Assembly (NCBI RefSeq): GCF_012272835.1
Contig: NZ_JAAWWK010000002.1
Coordinates: 62,001-126,000 of the forward strand
Reading direction: 5' to 3'
DNA: 64,000 bases
From: Spongiibacter thalassae
GTDB lineage: Bacteria; Pseudomonadota; Gammaproteobacteria; Pseudomonadales; Spongiibacteraceae
In this document: positions 61,268 through 64,000 of the stretch, piece by piece
Layout: every line of letters begins with the position of its first letter
Numbering within the stretch: the first letter of the stretch is position 1
Program-made: the position numbers and the translations under genes
Notes under the pieces: generated by a model
The model's input: only the letters and a program-made list of their open reading frames with translations
Told to the model about the DNA's origin: nothing
Databases searched by the model: none

Positions 61268-62926
61268 TTACTTATCAATCCAGTACACGCCGCTTTCAGT
61301 TTCGCAGTCGATCGGATCGCGGTAGAACGCTTCGATCTTATCGCGCTTTAACTTCATGGTCGGTGTCAGAAGATCGTTTCCTACGTCCCAGGTTGTCTCA
61401 GTTATTGCGATGCGATCCAGGCGGGCGTGAGATTCCAATTGCTGATTGACCTCTTTCAAGGTCTTTTCAATATTGGACTTGATTTGTTCTTTGCTCAGGC
61501 CCTGATCGTTGAGCACCACAATGGCCATGGGCGCCGGACGCCCGGAACCCAGCACGCAGACCTGCTCGATCAGTGAGTTAGTCGCCAGTTGGCTTTCAAT
61601 GGGTACGGGGGCGACGTATTTGCCTTTCGCTGTTTTAAATTGCTCTTTTACTCGGCCGGTGATGCGGTAGGCGCCGTTCTCGTCTTTGACGCCTTTGTCG
61701 CCGGTGCGGAACCATCCATCAATAAACGATTCTGCGGTGGCTTCGGGGTTTTTGTAGTATTCCTCGAAAATCGCTGCGCCGCGAATCAGCACTTCGCCGT
61801 CGTCAGAGAGTTTCATTTCATTGCACGCTAGTGGGGTGCCGATGGTGCCCATACCCTCAACAGTGAATGGCTGGTTGGAACAGGCAAGTCCGGACGTTTC
61901 TGTCATACCCCAGCCTTCGGCAATACCTACACCAATGCGCTGGAACCATTCGAGTAGAGCAGGGGCGATAGGAGCCGAGCCAGAGCCGTAATTGCGACAT
62001 GAGCCAAAACCGAGTTTGTCGCGGATGGCCGCGGCTACTGCATCACCGCCGTCGCCGGCAAGCATGTCCTGCAACTGTTCGTCAGGGATTTGTGCGAGTA
62101 CTTTTGCCTGGAATTTGGCCCAGAGTCTGGGTACTGAAATGAAGTCAGTGGGTTGGCAGTGGTGAAGTTCGTCAACAAAGGTTTCCAGACCTTCGGAGAA
62201 GAAGAGTTCTACCTGGCCGTAAATAGATGTGATTGCGACCACTGAGCGCTCGGTAATATGAGCCAGTGGCAGGTAAGACATCATACGGTGTAGTTGATCT
62301 CCGCCAACCATACGGTTTTTGGTTTCAGTAGCGGCGGCACCGAGGTGGCCGTGAGTCAGTAATACGCCCTTGGGCTTTCCGGTGCTACCCGAAGTGTAGA
62401 CGATGGTAGCCATGTCGTCCGCTTTCGGGGAGTGATAGCTATCCAGTGGCGCCGAGGAATCCAAAATGCCTTGCCAGGACAGGGCACCGGCGTATTGGGC
62501 GTTGGCGTCCGGTAAGGTGATGACCGGGATATTGGCCAGACTTTGTTGTGCGGCGCTACAGTTGTCCAATTTTCCTACAAAACACAGTTTTGCTTCACTG
62601 TGCTCAAGTACATATTCGATAGTCTCTGATGAGGCGGTGGAATAAATGGGTACCGGTATGATCCCTGCTAGCATCATGCCGAAATCCGCCGCAAGCCAGG
62701 CGTAGCTGTTTTTGGCGAGAATAGCGACTCGGTCGCCGGGTTCAATACCTTGTTTTAATAGGGCATTGGCGACCCGGCTACCCTCATCAATAACTTCGGC
62801 AATCGTGTAGCTTTTCCATACACCGTTGGTGGGCTGATGCAGCCATGTTTCGTTGGGCCTGTTTTTTAAATTAGCGGTCAGCTGCTCGATGGGAAGCACG
62901 TAAGTAGAAGTATCGGTAGCGGTCAT
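61268..62926 (-). CDS. AMP-forming acyl-CoA synthetase
   Basis: A 552-residue ANL-superfamily enzyme. The P-loop is TIVYTSGSTGKPKGVLLTHG, followed by the SYLPLAHITER segment, GWGMTETSG, the hinge/ATP motif GWFRTGDKG and RITGRVKEQFKTAKGKYVAP containing the catalytic Lys region. This layout fits long-chain fatty-acid or bulky carboxylate:CoA ligases of the FadD15-like branch. ATG 62926 lies eight bases after AAGGGA; a TTG six bases upstream is less likely. It has no operator of the TGGCA family in front, so it may be regulated separately. Confidence 0.93.
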   Translation of the reverse strand: MTATDTSTYVLPIEQLTANLKNRPNETWLHQPTNGVWKSYTIAEVIDEGSRVANALLKQGIEPGDRVAILAKNSYAWLAADFGMMLAGIIPVPIYSTASSETIEYVLEHSEAKLCFVGKLDNCSAAQQSLANIPVITLPDANAQYAGALSWQGILDSSAPLDSYHSPKADDMATIVYTSGSTGKPKGVLLTHGHLGAAATETKNRMVGGDQLHRMMSYLPLAHITERSVVAITSIYGQVELFFSEGLETFVDELHHCQPTDFISVPRLWAKFQAKVLAQIPDEQLQDMLAGDGGDAVAAAIRDKLGFGSCRNYGSGSAPIAPALLEWFQRIGVGIAEGWGMTETSGLACSNQPFTVEGMGTIGTPLACNEMKLSDDGEVLIRGAAIFEEYYKNPEATAESFIDGWFRTGDKGVKDENGAYRITGRVKEQFKTAKGKYVAPVPIESQLATNSLIEQVCVLGSGRPAPMAIVVLNDQGLSKEQIKSNIEKTLKEVNQQLESHARLDRIAITETTWDVGNDLLTPTMKLKRDKIEAFYRDPIDCETESGVYWIDK

Positions 62927-62961
62927 AGGCAATATCCCTTTTGTTATCTGATATATTTCAG

Positions 62962-62989
62962 GTGTACTGGTGTATTCTCTGAGTGTACT
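62962..62989. repeat. Direct repeat GTGTACT, 21 bp apart
   Basis: GTGTACT at 62962-62968 and 62983-62989, with a related GTGTATT at 62970, in the promoter region of the acyl-CoA synthetase. Two helical turns of spacing would place both on one DNA face. The rest of the 168-base gap between that gene and the DUF1330-like gene shows no gene. Confidence 0.35.
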
Positions 62990-63094
62990 TAATATCGGAA
63001 AATCACTGAGTAATAATGAGTGTTATAACCGATTGCTATAAATTGCATTACATTTGAGTTTTGATAAGCTGGAAATTGAGCAGTAACTGCAACA

Positions 63095-63676
63095 TTAGAT
63101 CAGGAGCTCTAATATGCAAGCGACTAATAGTGTAATCAGTGCTACCACAATTTTTGGTCCCGCTAATATAAACCATTTCCCAGCGGGAAAGGCGATAGTG
63201 CTCGCCACCGCGTCGAGCTTCAATTGGTGATGATCGCAGCCAAAAGTTTTCGGTAGTATCTCCAGCAGGTCACGCCGACTGCGATAACGGATGGCGGCCA
63301 TTGCTGCCCAGTCGCTATTCTGCTCGCAATTGACGTGCTCAATATTGGCCCCACAGCGCAGTGCAGTTATAACCGGGTGACCAGCTTTGCGCAGGAGTTG
63401 CCCGAGAAAAACCCTTTGATAGGCGGCTAATTTAGCGCTTGATTCCCTAACAGGCTTTTTCAGCGTGATTAAATTGACCATAACGAAGTCGCGCCCGTCA
63501 TCGTTGGCAAAAAAATCCCGCAGCCCCTTGGCGCGCGCAGCCGGAATGCCAGAATCGGTAGCCCATTGCTGAAAGCGGTCAGCTTCCAGTGGCGTAATTT
63601 TCTTCCTTGGTCTGGCATACCAAAGCCAAAATACCGCGTAGACCAAACCAGCTATTACCCAGATAGCCTGCGTCAT
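63095..63676 (-). CDS. Membrane-anchored DUF1330-like protein
   Basis: About 193 residues: an N-terminal helix (AIWVIAGLVYAVFWLWYARP), a DUF1330-like domain (GRDFVMVNLITLKKP; AMAAIRYRSRRDLLEILPKT) and a C-terminal helix (IVVALITLLVACILELLI). It is a paralogue of the protein at 57320-57979. ATG 63676 follows AAGG and places operator D upstream; the longer frame to 63853 would put the operator inside the coding region. Two Cys and a GCDHH stretch are unique to this copy. Confidence 0.8.
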   Translation of the reverse strand: MTQAIWVIAGLVYAVFWLWYARPRKKITPLEADRFQQWATDSGIPAARAKGLRDFFANDDGRDFVMVNLITLKKPVRESSAKLAAYQRVFLGQLLRKAGHPVITALRCGANIEHVNCEQNSDWAAMAAIRYRSRRDLLEILPKTFGCDHHQLKLDAVASTIAFPAGKWFILAGPKIVVALITLLVACILELLI

Positions 63677-63770
63677 TCGAGAACACCTTGCGTTAATTTT
63701 ATTCCAGTCCATTTGGTGGCGCGGGCTGATTGTCAGCTCACTGACCATCGAGTAATTTCCGGCCCATAAT

Positions 63771-63795
63771 TTAATGGCACTAATGCTGCCATTAT
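63771..63795 (-). promoter_or_regulatory. Operator D upstream of the second DUF1330-like gene
   Basis: TGGCA-N7-TGCCA (63775-63791) with flanks giving a perfect 8-bp inverted arm. A TATAAT hexamer on the minus strand overlaps its edge (63793-63798). It lies about 95 bases before the likely start codon at 63676; no gene is seen in 63677-63976 otherwise. Confidence 0.68.
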
Positions 63796-63976
63796 ATGGC
63801 CCTGTGGTCAACGCGTGGAAGAATCCAACGTATGCTGACTTACAACATAGCACAGAGTGAGTTTCTCAAGGTTTTTCTGTTTGTGACTGGCCCGGATGGT
63901 TGGCAGGCCAAGTCGCTCTCGGGTGGTTTGGGAAATAACTAGACCGCTCTGCGCATAGATTGAGTTCTTCCTTGAT

Positions 63977-64000
63977 ATATTGGCACATGATGTGTCAATA
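63977..64000. promoter_or_regulatory. Operator E at the right window edge
   Basis: TGGCA-N7-TGTCA (63981-63997), the mirror of operator B (TGACA-N7-TGCCA). It presumably serves a gene beginning just outside the window, which would be a further regulon member. Confidence 0.6.

Noticed and set aside
63677-63853. N-terminal extension of the second DUF1330-like gene
   Set aside because: This stretch contains operator D and a TATAAT hexamer; the paralogue at 57320-57979 starts directly with the membrane helix, supporting ATG 63676.

Overview
The window looks like chromosomal DNA of a marine, lipid-storing gammaproteobacterium. The evidence is the complete ruvC-ruvA-ruvB-ybgC-tolQRAB-pal-cpoB block, a Marinobacter-type 662-residue fatty acyl-CoA reductase beside a wax ester synthase, several acyl-CoA dehydrogenases, and a large outer-membrane TonB receptor. 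A placement near Cellvibrionales/Spongiibacteraceae is my inference from gene content, not a computed result.

Left part (1-31 kb) is a mosaic of short operons: DUF2157/GDYXXLXY membrane proteins, a delta-9 type desaturase, a ketopantoate-reductase homologue, a class II aldolase, a Crp/Fnr regulator, DUF481 and MscS envelope proteins, and an SDR next to a Fur-box gene of unknown function. Then come a GlxA-type regulator divergent from a nitronate monooxygenase homologue, a DUF1330-like/GST-like pair, a GntP permease divergent from an AraC regulator, and an acyl-CoA dehydrogenase-GST-acyl-CoA dehydrogenase operon. These are followed by a secreted coiled-coil protein, the fatty-alcohol/wax-ester genes, a membrane peroxiredoxin-NUDIX pair, and an EF-hand/ECF sigma/anti-sigma/metal-sensor operon. 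Middle part (28-44 kb) is housekeeping: lytic transglycosylase, proS, a HIT protein, HU-like protein, fmdB, aspS, yebC, ruvCAB and the Tol-Pal cell-envelope operon, ending with a histone-H1-like protein, an SDR and a SIS-domain protein.

At about 45.8 kb the character changes. A 44-base minus-strand fragment matches the 3' half of a tRNA-Lys (anticodon loop through CCA) with a tRNA-style terminator behind it, and four GGTCAC repeats spaced exactly 11 bp lie nearby. I read this as the scar of site-specific integration. To its right (46-64 kb, running off the window) lies an accessory gene set: MBL-fold lipoprotein, TonB receptor, TetR regulator, GST-like protein, membrane-anchored DJ-1/PfpI protein, DUF4345 protein, two formylglycine-type sulfatases, a protein with two DsbA-like domains, an acyl-CoA synthetase, and two membrane-anchored DUF1330-like proteins. 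Decayed copies of a TonB receptor and a GST-like gene sit in the middle.

The most interesting signal is an operator family in this right part. The inverted repeat TGGCA-N7-TGCCA (one arm sometimes TGTCA/TGACA) occurs upstream of the TonB receptor, the GST-sulfatase operon, the second sulfatase operon, the second DUF1330-like gene, and once more at the right window edge. The TetR protein encoded among them is the obvious candidate repressor. Together they look like one regulon for importing and desulfating or conjugating an unknown sulfated hydrophobic compound. Gene calls are direct readings of the sequence; the regulon and substrate are inference.
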